From: Ruminococcus sp.
GTDB taxonomy: Bacteria > Bacillota > Clostridia > Oscillospirales > Ruminococcaceae
NCBI GenBank assembly: GCA_015066745.1
Contig: SVNW01000002.1
Location: 24,182 to 88,181 of the forward strand
Length of the DNA: 64,000 nucleotides
Direction: 5' to 3'
The notes beneath the pieces were generated by a model, which did not search any database, had not been told where the DNA came from, and saw only the letters and a program-made list of their open reading frames with translations. Below are positions 44,590-53,630 of the stretch, piece by piece; within the stretch, counting starts at the first letter, position 1; each line of letters starts with the position of its first letter. The position numbers and the translations under genes were made by a program.

Positions 44590-45309
44590 TCATTTCTCCA
44601 ACTTTTCGAATTTATAACCTATTCCCCACACTACTTTCAGATAACGTGGGTCTCCCGGGTTTATCTCTATTTTTTCCCTGATATGTCGTATATGTACCAT
44701 GACAGTATTTTCAACTGAATATGAATCTTCATTCCATACCCTTGAATATATTTCTTCTGCAGAAAAAACACGTCCTGCATTTTCCATAAGCAATTGTGTT
44801 ATTTTATATTCTGTAGCTGTAAGCTTTATTGCCCGTCCGTCCGAATAAAGCTGTTTGGAATCCCTGTCAAGAACCAGTCCGCCTATTTTTATACTGTTAT
44901 CATTCAATTTTACACTGTCTGCCGCTCCGAGACTGAGGTAGCGTCTAAGATTTGATCTTACTCTCGCAACAAGCTCCATCGGATTGTATGGCTTTGTTAT
45001 ATAGTCATCAGCACCCATTGACAATCCGAGTATTTTATCACTGTCTTCTGACTTGGCAGAAAGGACTATTATAGGAATATTTTTCATAGTACGTATTTTC
45101 ATCATGGCCGACAACCCATCCAGTTTTGGCATCATAACATCAATAAGTATAAGCTGTATTTCTTTTTGCATAAGACACTCTATCGCTTCAAGACCGTTAT
45201 ATGCTTTATAGATTTCAAAGCCTTCCTTCTCTAACAGTTTTCCTATAGCATTTACTATATCGTGGTCATCATCAACAACCAGTACAGATGCACTTTCATA
45301 AGTATTCAT
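44590..45309 (-). CDS. OmpR/PhoB-type response regulator
   Basis: 239 aa. Receiver (1-120; VVDDDHD, phospho-Asp in LILIDVMMPK, Lys in YITKPYNPMEL) and winged-helix output domain (about 140-236; LTATEYKITQLL, VHIRHIREKI). It heads a two-gene operon with the kinase. Upstream lie an 8-codon leader ORF and a tandem 11-bp repeat at the promoter, suggesting autoregulation. Confidence 0.95.
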   Translation of the reverse strand: MNTYESASVLVVDDDHDIVNAIGKLLEKEGFEIYKAYNGLEAIECLMQKEIQLILIDVMMPKLDGLSAMMKIRTMKNIPIIVLSAKSEDSDKILGLSMGADDYITKPYNPMELVARVRSNLRRYLSLGAADSVKLNDNSIKIGGLVLDRDSKQLYSDGRAIKLTATEYKITQLLMENAGRVFSAEEIYSRVWNEDSYSVENTVMVHIRHIREKIEINPGDPRYLKVVWGIGYKFEKLEK

Positions 45310-45332
45310 TTCTCACAATTTCCTTTCATTTT

Positions 45333-45359
45333 TTATCCGAATCCTGATTTGTACTCCAT
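45333..45359 (-). CDS. Eight-codon leader peptide before the response regulator
   Basis: ATG at 45359 to TAA at 45333 encodes MEYKSGFG. It is preceded by the best Shine-Dalgarno in this region, AAAGGAGG, eight bases before the ATG. The response regulator starts 24 bases after the TAA. Whether it is made is unknown; position suggests a translated leader that tunes the operon. A second mini-frame (MKGNCEK, from 45328) stops on the regulator start codon (ATGA) but lacks a ribosome binding site. Confidence 0.45.
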   Translation of the reverse strand: MEYKSGFG

Positions 45360-45390
45360 CTTTAATGCCTCCTTTTCTTTGACAATATTT

Positions 45391-45421
45391 ATTATAATAT
45401 GCATATCTTATTTTGAGGCAA
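45391..45421 (-). promoter_or_regulatory. Promoter of the two-component operon
   Basis: Minus-strand TTGCCT (45416-45421), 19 bases, TATAAT (45391-45396). Spacing is long, as is common for activated promoters. Confidence 0.55.
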
Positions 45422-45424
45422 TAA

Positions 45425-45446
45425 ATTTCTTAATTATTTCTTAATT
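45425..45446. repeat. Tandem 11-bp direct repeat, probable response-regulator box
   Basis: ATTTCTTAATT occurs twice with no gap (45425-45435, 45436-45446), right beside the -35 element. Two 11-bp units one helical turn apart is the usual binding layout for OmpR/PhoB-type dimers. Confidence 0.65.
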
Positions 45447-45465
45447 TTTTCACACACACAAATTA

Positions 45466-45501
45466 AGCATTCTGACCATTTTTCTTAACAGTCAGAATGC
45501 T
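45466..45501 (-). terminator. Terminator of the lipoprotein gene
   Basis: Perfect 11-bp stem (45466-45476 with 45491-45501); a short T/A tract follows on the minus strand. Confidence 0.65.
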
Positions 45502-45507
45502 GCTTTA

Positions 45508-46161
45508 TCAGTAAGGCATAGAAAACTTACCTATTTTAAAGACATTTGCATTATAAACGAGTGAAAACGGTAACTCTACATTTTTCTCCGTTCCGTCTGC
45601 CTTTTTATATCTTGCTACGGCTTTGAAGGTTATCTCATCATCAGAACGCTCTGATACTTCGGAAATAACGGTATCAAGATATGTTTCATTAAAGTCATAT
45701 TTCTGAGGAATCACCCAGATATTATCACCGTCCTGAAAATAGCACGAAAACATATCATTATAAAAAGCAACATATTTGGAGCTGAAATACGAAAGCCATT
45801 CATTCATAACATCATCAATGGACGCAACCATAGAATCCGTTACAAGATATGCAGTTTCGCCACCCCTGTCGATAGTTTTGTTTTTATCCGTAATATACGC
45901 TGTTCCGGACAAATACCTTTCTGTCATACGACAGGCTGTATTATACTTTTCTCTCGCCATAGCAAGCAACTGCTCATCTGTGAATGTATCTATTTCATTC
46001 TGATTTTCTTCATAAAAAATATCTGAGGTCTGTGTTTGCGGAGTTTCTCCTGTATGGCTTTCTGATACCGGTGCTTCTATCTCAGACTTGAAGTTAAAAT
46101 CACAACTGCTAAAAAAGCATATAAGTGTCAATGCTGAAAATAAAATTATAACTCTTTTCAT
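45508..46161 (-). CDS. Small lipoprotein of unknown function
   Basis: 217 aa. Lipobox at FFSSC (Cys20), then a Ser/Thr/Glu linker (about 28-60) and a compact alpha/beta domain. Within it are GGETAYLV and a C-terminal beta stretch. No known family recognised. Exported and membrane-anchored. It lies upstream of the two-component operon in the same direction, but a terminator separates them. Confidence 0.8.
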   Translation of the reverse strand: MKRVIILFSALTLICFFSSCDFNFKSEIEAPVSESHTGETPQTQTSDIFYEENQNEIDTFTDEQLLAMAREKYNTACRMTERYLSGTAYITDKNKTIDRGGETAYLVTDSMVASIDDVMNEWLSYFSSKYVAFYNDMFSCYFQDGDNIWVIPQKYDFNETYLDTVISEVSERSDDEITFKAVARYKKADGTEKNVELPFSLVYNANVFKIGKFSMPY

Positions 46162-46262
46162 AGTACCCTCTTTTCCTTTTAGTCTCCGTTTCGTTTCTGT
46201 ATGTATCTTTTTTTGGATATAACTACATTATACATGAATTTATCTGATATTTCAACCTGTTT

Positions 46263-46835
46263 TTATTTTATCAGTGCAATATCATACTTTTCGATTTTAT
46301 GCCCAAGCAATTTCATTATTTTCAATTCATCAACTGCGTCACACAAAGCATTATGTACTTCTCTGTAATCCTGTGAACCCAAAAGCATATTCATGACAGG
46401 TTCTACACCAAAACCGCTTTTGAGCCTTCCTGTTTTACAGCACTGAACATCTTCGGGTATGGCTTTGTTATACTGCTTATATGCCGCAAGTCGCATTATA
46501 TCAAACCACTTATAATTTTTTAATTCTTTCATATGCTTGCAGTCAAAACTTGCATTGTACGCAAACAGTGAATCGATATCATATGATTCGAGAGTAGCTA
46601 TAAGATCACTCATTACATTTTTTCTTTTTTCTTTTAAACTTACCTTTACATTTTTCAAATCCAGAACTGAAGAATACATACCGCCTGAATTACAAGCAGG
46701 GGTAATGATATAATATTTTTTATCAACCGCTTTGAATGTCGCCGTTTCCGCTATAACTACACCGATCGACATTACGTCGTCTGACCAGTTTGTTTCAGTA
46801 TCAATTACTGCAAAATATTTTTGAAAGTTATTCAT
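46263..46835 (-). CDS. DnaQ-like 3'-5' exonuclease (DEDDh)
   Basis: 190 aa. Exo I motif FAVIDTETN, Exo II-like FAYNASFDCKHM, Exo III HNALCDAVDEL: the DEDDh set is complete. Cytoplasmic, acting on DNA or RNA 3' ends; not fused to a polymerase or helicase. Start ATG with AGGAGGCG upstream. Substrate not known. Confidence 0.9.
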   Translation of the reverse strand: MNNFQKYFAVIDTETNWSDDVMSIGVVIAETATFKAVDKKYYIITPACNSGGMYSSVLDLKNVKVSLKEKRKNVMSDLIATLESYDIDSLFAYNASFDCKHMKELKNYKWFDIMRLAAYKQYNKAIPEDVQCCKTGRLKSGFGVEPVMNMLLGSQDYREVHNALCDAVDELKIMKLLGHKIEKYDIALIK

Positions 46836-46872
46836 TATTTACGCCTCCTGTTTTTTATACAATAAAACAAAA

Positions 46873-46901
46873 GCACTACTGACAAGGGATATCAATAGTG
46901 C
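46873..46901 (-). terminator. Terminator of the Glu-rich lipoprotein gene
   Basis: GCACTA (46873-46878) with TAGTGC (46896-46901); on the minus strand a T-run follows. Confidence 0.65.
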
Positions 46902-46939
46902 CATTTGCTATTTAAATGAATATTTTAAGAAAATTAAAA

Positions 46940-47812
46940 TTATTCAGCAACTGATTCTTCGCTTTCAGCTTCTGTTGTTGCTTCAGCTTCTTCTGTTTCT
47001 GCGCCTTCTTCGCCTTCACCGGCAACCATATCGCCCATACCCATAGCTGCCATCATAAGATTTCCGAATTCTTCCTGATCTACAGCTCTGGAATCAGGTG
47101 AAATTTCGAGAAGTGATGCATCAAAGTCTCCTGAATATTCAGAAACACCCATTACCATACCTTCAGCTTCCATAGCAACCAATTCATTTGAATCGTCCAT
47201 TATAAAGCTGATAAGTGTATCTGAAACTGATTCATAGTACTTGTCAAATCTGCATGTAGAACCGTTGTATTCTGTTTCACCGCTCTCATAATAACCGAGT
47301 TCAGCAAACATATCCATAGTTTCAGTTGATGAATCAATACCTGCTTCTTCAAGCGGAACTTCGCAGTGAGCATCTTCGAGGAGCATATATGACTTTCCGT
47401 CTGTGATAAGTACGTCATAGCCCATTCCCATTGATGAAATGCTCTGACGGCACTTCTCGTTATCAAAGTATATAGTCTGTTCCATTCCGAAATCAGTCAT
47501 AGAAAGTGTAAGCATATATTTACCGCTTGTAAATATCTTTACAATTTCTTCACTGTCAAGACCTGCAAAATCATATACAAGCTTTGACTTGTCTATCTCA
47601 GTTGTTTCTTCTTCCTCTTCTACAACTTCTTCCTTTTCTTCTTCTGCTTCAGTTTCCTCAGCCTCTTCTGTTGTTGCTTCAGTTTCTGCAGATGATGTTG
47701 TTTCTTCTGTTTTACCTGCTGTAGATGATTCTTCTGTTTCACCGCATGAAGCCATAACGAAAACCATTGAAAGCGATAATAAACCTGCTAATAACTTTTT
47801 AATCTTATTCAT
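46940..47812 (-). CDS. Lipoprotein with Glu/Thr-rich low-complexity linkers
   Basis: 290 aa. Lipobox VMASC (Cys23), then a 50-residue acidic Glu/Thr linker, a soluble domain (about 78-250, beta-rich, with repeated Gly-Met), and a second acidic tail. Resembles the many Ruminococcus cell-surface lipoproteins of unknown function; the fold is LolA/LppX-like at best, unproved. Own promoter at 47913-47941. Confidence 0.82.
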   Translation of the reverse strand: MNKIKKLLAGLLSLSMVFVMASCGETEESSTAGKTEETTSSAETEATTEEAEETEAEEEKEEVVEEEEETTEIDKSKLVYDFAGLDSEEIVKIFTSGKYMLTLSMTDFGMEQTIYFDNEKCRQSISSMGMGYDVLITDGKSYMLLEDAHCEVPLEEAGIDSSTETMDMFAELGYYESGETEYNGSTCRFDKYYESVSDTLISFIMDDSNELVAMEAEGMVMGVSEYSGDFDASLLEISPDSRAVDQEEFGNLMMAAMGMGDMVAGEGEEGAETEEAEATTEAESEESVAE

Positions 47813-47912
47813 CTTGATTGTTACCTCCGAATGACGCTTTTATTTTAAATAAAAGCCGGTCAATTAATTAAATAAATTATACTGTCCCATTTTTCACAAT
47901 GCGACAGTTATA

Positions 47913-47941
47913 ATTATATCACACATATTTTTTGATTACAA
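47913..47941 (-). promoter_or_regulatory. Promoter of the Glu-rich lipoprotein gene
   Basis: Minus-strand TTGTAA (47936-47941), 17 bases, TATAAT (47913-47918). The leader (about 95 bases) can form an ACTGTC/GACAGT stem (47881-47908) near its 5' end. Confidence 0.6.
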
Positions 47942-48040
47942 TACAATACCATTAATTTTAAATAATTTGTAATATTGATTATTATATCTGTCTTATTTAT
48001 TATATCAACACTCAAGAATATAGTACAAATCGCACAAATA

Positions 48041-49843
48041 TCAATTCATTAATTCATCAAGTTCATCAATTAATTCGTTAAATATTTCCAGCGCATCGTT
48101 GATCGGCTTCGGTGTTGACATATCTACTCCGGCTGTTTTCAGAAGTTCAATAGGTGACGCACTGCAACCACCACTTAAAAATTCGATATATTTATCTACT
48201 GCCGGTTTGCCCTCTTTCAGAATTTTTCTCGAAAGAGCTATAGCTGCCGAATATCCTGTTGCATACTGATAAACGTAATAATCATAGTAGAAATGCGGTA
48301 TACGTGCCCATTCAAGTTTTATATCATCATCAACCACTATATCATCACCAAAGTAAAGTTTGTTTAAATCATAATACATCTTTGAGATATTATCCGCTGT
48401 GATGCCTTCGCCGTTTTCAGTCATTTCATTTATTTTAAGTTCAAACTCGGCAAACATGGTCTGTCTGTAGAGTGTTGTACGGAACTGTTCGAGGAAGTAG
48501 TTTATGAGGTATGCTTTCTGAAGTTTGTCATCTGTATTTTTAAGGAGATATTCCATAAGAAGTGCTTCATTACAGGTAGAAGCAACTTCTGCAACAAATA
48601 TTACATAATCAGAATATATAACAGGCTGTATTTTGTTTGAGTAATATGAATGGATAGCATGCCCCATTTCATGTGCAAGAGTAAATTCGCAGTTAAGGGT
48701 ATTTTTATGATTTAAGAGAACAAAAGGGTGAACTCTTGCGCCTGCCGAATATGCTCCGCTGGTTTTTCCGACATTTTCGTAAACATCTATCCATCTGTTA
48801 TCAAAACCTGTTTTCAGTATACCAAGATATTCTTCGCCCATTGGTTTTAATGATTCGTACACATTTTTCTTTGCCTGCTCAAAATCTATTTCTATATCGC
48901 AGTTTTCAACTATAGGTGTATACAGATCGTACATATGAAGCTCGTCAAGTTTCATTAATTTTTTGCGGAGTCTGACATACTTATACATATACTCCATGTT
49001 GTTGTGAACAGCATCTATAAGATTGTGATAAACCGATACAGGAACATCTGTTCTGTCAAGTGATGCGTGGAGTGTTGAATCGTACTTTCTCGCTCTTGCA
49101 TTGAAAACAAGCTGTTTGCTCTGTGCTGACAGCATAGCCGCAATTGTATTTTTATATTTTCCGTATGTTGAATACATTGATTTAAAAGCAGATTCTCTTA
49201 GCACTCTGTCACTGCTCTGAACAAGAGGTATATACGTACCGTGTGTTACCTGATGCTTATTTCCCTGTGAATCTGTTGCATCATCAAATTTCATTTCTGC
49301 ATCGCTGAAAACCGAATAAATATTGTCAGGTGCTTCCTGCATCTGTCCTGCAAGAGCCATTATGCGTTCTTCCGCTTCGGATAATGTGTGTTCCTGTCTT
49401 TTAAAAAGTCTGTCAATATACAGCTTGTATACAGAAAGCTCTTCTTTTTCCTTATAAAATTTTTCAAGTGTTTCTTTTGAAATCGCAAGTATTTCCGGAA
49501 CTTCAAATGAAGATGCATCTGATATATCAGAAATAAGTGATGAAAGTCTTCCTGACATTTCAAGGTATACAGGATTTGCAGTATCTTCATCATGTCTTCT
49601 GTGCGCATAGTTTACAAGCGAGTCAAATTTTACTGATATCTCGTCATTCATAGTAAAATATGAGTACAATGTTTCTGCCGACTCACCTAATTTTCCTTTA
49701 TACGCCTTTATTTTATCAATACAGCTCTTTACAAAATCATAATCGGCATTCCATGCATTATCATCAGCATAAATGTCATGTATTGCCCATTTGTACTGTT
49801 CTTCTATCTCATGACGTTCTTTTATTTTTTCTGTTTCATTCAT
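48041..49843 (-). CDS. pepF: Oligoendopeptidase F (M3 metallopeptidase)
   Basis: 600 aa, the usual family length. Zinc motif HEMGH in FTLAHEMGHAIHSYY (near 387), downstream Glu in NEALLMEYLL. Cytoplasmic enzyme cleaving short peptides. N-terminal helical PepF domain (1-130) present. Monocistronic with its own promoter. Confidence 0.96.
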   Translation of the reverse strand: MNETEKIKERHEIEEQYKWAIHDIYADDNAWNADYDFVKSCIDKIKAYKGKLGESAETLYSYFTMNDEISVKFDSLVNYAHRRHDEDTANPVYLEMSGRLSSLISDISDASSFEVPEILAISKETLEKFYKEKEELSVYKLYIDRLFKRQEHTLSEAEERIMALAGQMQEAPDNIYSVFSDAEMKFDDATDSQGNKHQVTHGTYIPLVQSSDRVLRESAFKSMYSTYGKYKNTIAAMLSAQSKQLVFNARARKYDSTLHASLDRTDVPVSVYHNLIDAVHNNMEYMYKYVRLRKKLMKLDELHMYDLYTPIVENCDIEIDFEQAKKNVYESLKPMGEEYLGILKTGFDNRWIDVYENVGKTSGAYSAGARVHPFVLLNHKNTLNCEFTLAHEMGHAIHSYYSNKIQPVIYSDYVIFVAEVASTCNEALLMEYLLKNTDDKLQKAYLINYFLEQFRTTLYRQTMFAEFELKINEMTENGEGITADNISKMYYDLNKLYFGDDIVVDDDIKLEWARIPHFYYDYYVYQYATGYSAAIALSRKILKEGKPAVDKYIEFLSGGCSASPIELLKTAGVDMSTPKPINDALEIFNELIDELDELMN

Positions 49844-49879
49844 AAATACTTTCTCCTCTTTTTCAAAAACTATAGATTT

Positions 49880-49908
49880 ATTATACCTTTTTTAAGGGTA
49901 AATAACAA
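49880..49908 (-). promoter_or_regulatory. Promoter of pepF
   Basis: Minus-strand TTGTTA (49903-49908), 17 bases, TATAAT (49880-49885), about 35 bases upstream of the start codon. Confidence 0.65.
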
Positions 49909-50080
49909 GTGTGAAATATCAAATTTTATTGTAAAATTATAGAATATATTAATATGAATTCCATATCCTGAATGACCACTCATACGCCTGAGGATCTGCT
50001 TTAAATAATTTTTTGCAAAATTTCTCTTTATTAATTTTTTATTAAAATTTGTAAAAACCATAGATTAATATGTGAAAACA

Positions 50081-50089
50081 TGATATAAT
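50081..50089 (+). promoter_or_regulatory. Extended -10 promoter of the histidinol-phosphatase gene
   Basis: TGATATAAT (TG-n-TATAAT) with only a weak -35. The start codon is 87 bases downstream. Confidence 0.5.
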
Positions 50090-50175
50090 TATGAATAAAG
50101 GGTGAACTTGCATTGAATCATAAGATGCATCATATCCCATAATCAATATTTATCAGTTATTAAGGAAGTAACCAA

Positions 50176-51009
50176 ATGATAGACTGTCATACACACACAT
50201 CAATTTCTCCCGATGGTTATGATTTTGCAGAGATGTCAGCGCAAAAAGCAACTGAACTCAATCTCACGGCAATCGCTGTTACAGAACACTGTGAATCAAA
50301 CAGACTGTACGGTCCTGAGAAATGTGATATCCAATACAATGAAGAACACTTTTTCTATAACTATGATATTTTTCAAAGATCAATGAATGAAAATATTATG
50401 GTAAAAGAAAAATATAAAAACAAAATAATTTTTATAAACGGCATTGAACTCGGACAGGCGACTCACGACTTTGAAGCGGCCGAAAAAATCGTATCTGACG
50501 ATAGACTTGATTTTACAATAGGCTCGATGCATGAACTTAAAGGGAAAGAAGATTTCGCCTTTTTAGACTACAGCAAAGAAAATGTCGGGGAGCTTTTATC
50601 CGAATACTTCAATGAACTTCATGCACTATGCAAATGGGGAAAATTTGACACACTCGGTCATCTTACGTATCCTCTTCGCTATATTGCAGGAGAAGCGGGT
50701 ATAAACGTTGATGTGTCAGCATATGACGATATCATAAAGGAATGTTTCCGTATCATTGCGTCAAATGATAAAGGTATAGAAATAAATACATCTGGTTTAA
50801 GACAGCCCTACGGCAAAACTTTTCCTGACTTAAAATATATCAGACTTTTCAAAGAATGCGGTGGTAAAATAATAACTATAGGTTCTGACGCACACCGTAC
50901 TCAGGATATCGGAAAAGGCATAAGCGACGCTGTATCACTTGCTTCACAGGCAGGTTTTGAAAAAATATACTACTTTGAAAAACATATTCCGTTTGGAATA
51001 AAAATCTGA
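50176..51009 (+). CDS. hisK: Histidinol-phosphatase (PHP family, HisJ/HisK)
   Basis: 277 aa. PHP metal-binding motifs: DCHTHTSISPDG (N-terminus), VTEHCES, GIELG, GSMHEL, GHLTYP, GSDAHR. It removes phosphate from histidinol phosphate, the step before histidinol in histidine synthesis. No other his gene is nearby. Monocistronic. A different phosphoester substrate cannot be excluded. Confidence 0.88.
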   Translation: MIDCHTHTSISPDGYDFAEMSAQKATELNLTAIAVTEHCESNRLYGPEKCDIQYNEEHFFYNYDIFQRSMNENIMVKEKYKNKIIFINGIELGQATHDFEAAEKIVSDDRLDFTIGSMHELKGKEDFAFLDYSKENVGELLSEYFNELHALCKWGKFDTLGHLTYPLRYIAGEAGINVDVSAYDDIIKECFRIIASNDKGIEINTSGLRQPYGKTFPDLKYIRLFKECGGKIITIGSDAHRTQDIGKGISDAVSLASQAGFEKIYYFEKHIPFGIKI

Positions 51010-51085
51010 TTAAATCCGGAATATCATTCCGATTTATAAATAAATACAAGCAAAATTTATTCTGCGTAGAAAGGGAGTTAAAAAT

Positions 51086-51568
51086 ATGGACTCATTATTA
51101 CAACTTTTAAAACAAAATGCTCGTTTTACAAATCAGCAACTCGCCGCCATGCTTGATACGACAGAGGCGGATATAGCCGCCAGAATAAAAGATTTTGAAA
51201 AAAAAGGAGTTATCATGGGATACAGCGTTATCCTGAATGATGAACTTGCAGATAAAGATACCGTTACTGCATTTATCGAAATAAGAGTAACACCTCAGAG
51301 AGACTGCGGATTTGACGATCTCGCCAAGACTATCATGATGTATGATGAAGTAGAAAGCGTATCTCTGATGTCAGGCGCATACGATCTTGCGGTAACAGTA
51401 ACCGGTGCAGATCTCAAAACTATTGCACTCTTCGTTGCTCAGAAATTATCAACTATAGAAGGTGTAATTTCTACCGCAACTCACTTTGTTCTCAGAAGAT
51501 ACAAAGAAAAAGGCATATTTATAAAACAAGACAAAAACATTGATGAGAGGGGCTTAGTATCTCCGTGA
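51086..51568 (+). CDS. Lrp/AsnC-family regulator
   Basis: 160 aa. N-terminal helix-turn-helix (TNQQLAAMLDTTEADIAARI) and C-terminal RAM/AsnC ligand domain (DTVTAFIEIRV and SGAYDLAVTVTG). Overlaps the aminotransferase start by 4 bases (GTGA), so it likely senses an amino acid handled by that enzyme. Confidence 0.93.
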   Translation: MDSLLQLLKQNARFTNQQLAAMLDTTEADIAARIKDFEKKGVIMGYSVILNDELADKDTVTAFIEIRVTPQRDCGFDDLAKTIMMYDEVESVSLMSGAYDLAVTVTGADLKTIALFVAQKLSTIEGVISTATHFVLRRYKEKGIFIKQDKNIDERGLVSP

Positions 51569-52734
51569 TAGATTACGATAAGATTCTGAATAAAACCATA
51601 AAGGAAATAAAACCTTCGGGTATAAGAAAATTTTTTGATATCGCACAGGAAATAGATGATGTTATCAGTCTTGGCGTAGGCGAACCTGACTTCCCTACTC
51701 CATGGTCGATAAGACAGAAGGCTATACAGACTATAGAAAACAAAAGAACAATATACACTGCAAATGCAGGTCTTGAATCACTCAGAAAATCCATCAGCAA
51801 CTATACCAAAAGACATATTAACATCGAATATGATCCAAAGACAGAAATAGTTGTTACTGTAGGCGGTTCTGAAGCGATCGACATTTCTATAAGAACACTG
51901 GTAAATCCGGGTGATGAAGTTCTCATAGTTGAACCGTGCTTTGTTTGTTACTCACCTATAGTAAGCCTTTCAGGCGGTGTTCCTGTTCCGATTGAAACAA
52001 AAATGGAAGACAATTTCAAACTTACAGCAGAAGCTCTCAAAGCAAAAATAACAGACAAAACAAAGCTTCTTATTCTTCCTTTCCCAAACAACCCGACCGG
52101 TGCTATCATGACAAGAAAGGATCTTGAAAAAATTGCTGATGTACTCAGAGATACAGATATAATGATTCTTTCAGACGAGATCTATTCTGAACTGACATAC
52201 GGAAGAAAACACTGTTCAATAGCTCAGATAGACGGTATGCGTGAAAGAACCATAATGATCAACGGTTTCTCCAAAGCATTTGCTATGACAGGCTGGCGTC
52301 TTGGATATGTCTGCGCACCTCAGCCAATCGCAAAACAGATAGTAAAACTTCATCAGTACGCTATAATGTGTTCACCGACTGTAAGCCAGTATGCAGGAAT
52401 AGAAGCTCTTGACAACTGCGAAAAAGAAGTTCAGAAAATGGTAAATGAATACAATGTAAGAAGAAGATTTCTTACTGATTCATTTAACAGACTCGGTCTT
52501 ACCTGCTTTAATCCGGAAGGTGCTTTCTACGTGTTCCCTTGTATAAAGAGCACAGGTATGAAGAGTGAAGAATTTTGCGAAAAACTTCTTCACAGCAAAA
52601 AAGTAGCTGTAGTTCCAGGAAATGCATTTGGCGAAAGCGGTGAAGGTCATATCAGAGTTTCTTACGCTTATTCATTAAATCATCTCAATGAGGCAATCTC
52701 AAGAATTGAGGAATTTATAAACGAACTGAAATGA
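51565..52734 (+). CDS. PLP-dependent aminotransferase (class I/II)
   Basis: 389 aa, GTG start inside the regulator stop codon. PLP lysine in NGFSKAFAMTGWR, SDEIYSELTY, NPTGA and the C-terminal Arg (HIRVSYA) are present. Aspartate/aromatic-type transaminase fold; the amino acid substrate is not certain. Coupled to the Lrp gene; ispE follows 9 bases later. Confidence 0.93.
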   Translation: MIDYDKILNKTIKEIKPSGIRKFFDIAQEIDDVISLGVGEPDFPTPWSIRQKAIQTIENKRTIYTANAGLESLRKSISNYTKRHINIEYDPKTEIVVTVGGSEAIDISIRTLVNPGDEVLIVEPCFVCYSPIVSLSGGVPVPIETKMEDNFKLTAEALKAKITDKTKLLILPFPNNPTGAIMTRKDLEKIADVLRDTDIMILSDEIYSELTYGRKHCSIAQIDGMRERTIMINGFSKAFAMTGWRLGYVCAPQPIAKQIVKLHQYAIMCSPTVSQYAGIEALDNCEKEVQKMVNEYNVRRRFLTDSFNRLGLTCFNPEGAFYVFPCIKSTGMKSEEFCEKLLHSKKVAVVPGNAFGESGEGHIRVSYAYSLNHLNEAISRIEEFINELK

Positions 52735-52743
52735 GGCGTAAAA

Positions 52744-53598
52744 ATGAATACAATATCGATCAAAACACACGCCAAAATCAATCTCACACTTGACGTTACC
52801 GAAAAACGTCCTGACGGTTACCACAATATCGACAGTATCTTCGAAGAAATATCGCTTTATGATACTGTTTCGATAACAGTGACTGACTCAGAAGATATCA
52901 CAATATCATGCGATAAACCTGATATACCGTGTGATAAAAATAATATCGTCTATAAAGCATCTGAAAAATTTTTTGAATACACAGGTATCAAAAACCGCGG
53001 ATTGCATATAGACATACAAAAAAATATTCCCAGTCAGGCAGGAATGGGCGGAGGAAGTACAAATGCCGCAGGCGTATTGAAACTCCTTGACAAACTCTAT
53101 GACACAAACCTCACTGATAACGAACTCATGAAAACAGGTCTTAGCGTAGGTGCAGACACACCATTCTTTATAAAAGGCGGACTTTGTCATGTAACAGGAA
53201 TAGGTGAAATAGTCGTCCCTCTTCCCTCACTTCCCAAACATTATATAATAATAGCCAAAGGTGAAGGCGGAATATCGACTCCTGCCGCATATAAGGAAAT
53301 TGACAGTCTCAAAGATCCTGTTCATCAGAACACACAAAAAATACTAAACGCCGTAACCAACAAAGATATAAACACATTGATGTCAGAATCAATAAATACC
53401 TTTGAATTTACACAGCTTCCCGATGATGTTCTAAAAATAAAAGAAATACTAAAAAAACATTCACCGACAGGAGTTCACATGACCGGAAGCGGTTCGGCAG
53501 TTTTCGGAATTTTTACAGATATAACAAAAGCAGAAAATGCTTTGGCAGAACTTAAACTTAAAAATTTTTCATTTACAGGATTGTATGAAAATATTTAA
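52744..53598 (+). CDS. ispE: 4-diphosphocytidyl-2-C-methyl-D-erythritol kinase
   Basis: 284 aa GHMP kinase of the non-mevalonate isoprenoid pathway; phosphorylates CDP-methylerythritol. AKINLTLDVTEKRPDGYHN at the start, ATP loop PSQAGMGGGSTNAAG, and GSGSAVFG near the end. It follows the aminotransferase gene closely, forming a three- or four-gene operon with signal peptidase. Confidence 0.96.
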   Translation: MNTISIKTHAKINLTLDVTEKRPDGYHNIDSIFEEISLYDTVSITVTDSEDITISCDKPDIPCDKNNIVYKASEKFFEYTGIKNRGLHIDIQKNIPSQAGMGGGSTNAAGVLKLLDKLYDTNLTDNELMKTGLSVGADTPFFIKGGLCHVTGIGEIVVPLPSLPKHYIIIAKGEGGISTPAAYKEIDSLKDPVHQNTQKILNAVTNKDINTLMSESINTFEFTQLPDDVLKIKEILKKHSPTGVHMTGSGSAVFGIFTDITKAENALAELKLKNFSFTGLYENI

Positions 53599-53630
53599 TA
53601 TCAGTTTTTTAAGAAAGGACAATTTTTATT

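Larger units (their letters stand above)
49844..50175. other. Divergent intergenic region pepF / histidinol-phosphatase
   Basis: 332 bases without a gene. It contains the pepF promoter (49880-49908) and the histidinol-phosphatase extended -10 promoter (50081-50089). The middle is very AT-rich; no other element seen. Confidence 0.6.

Noticed and set aside
47589-47834. Ser/Val-rich plus-strand frame over the lipoprotein start
   Set aside because: It is the complement of the Glu/Thr linker codons of the lipoprotein; low complexity only.
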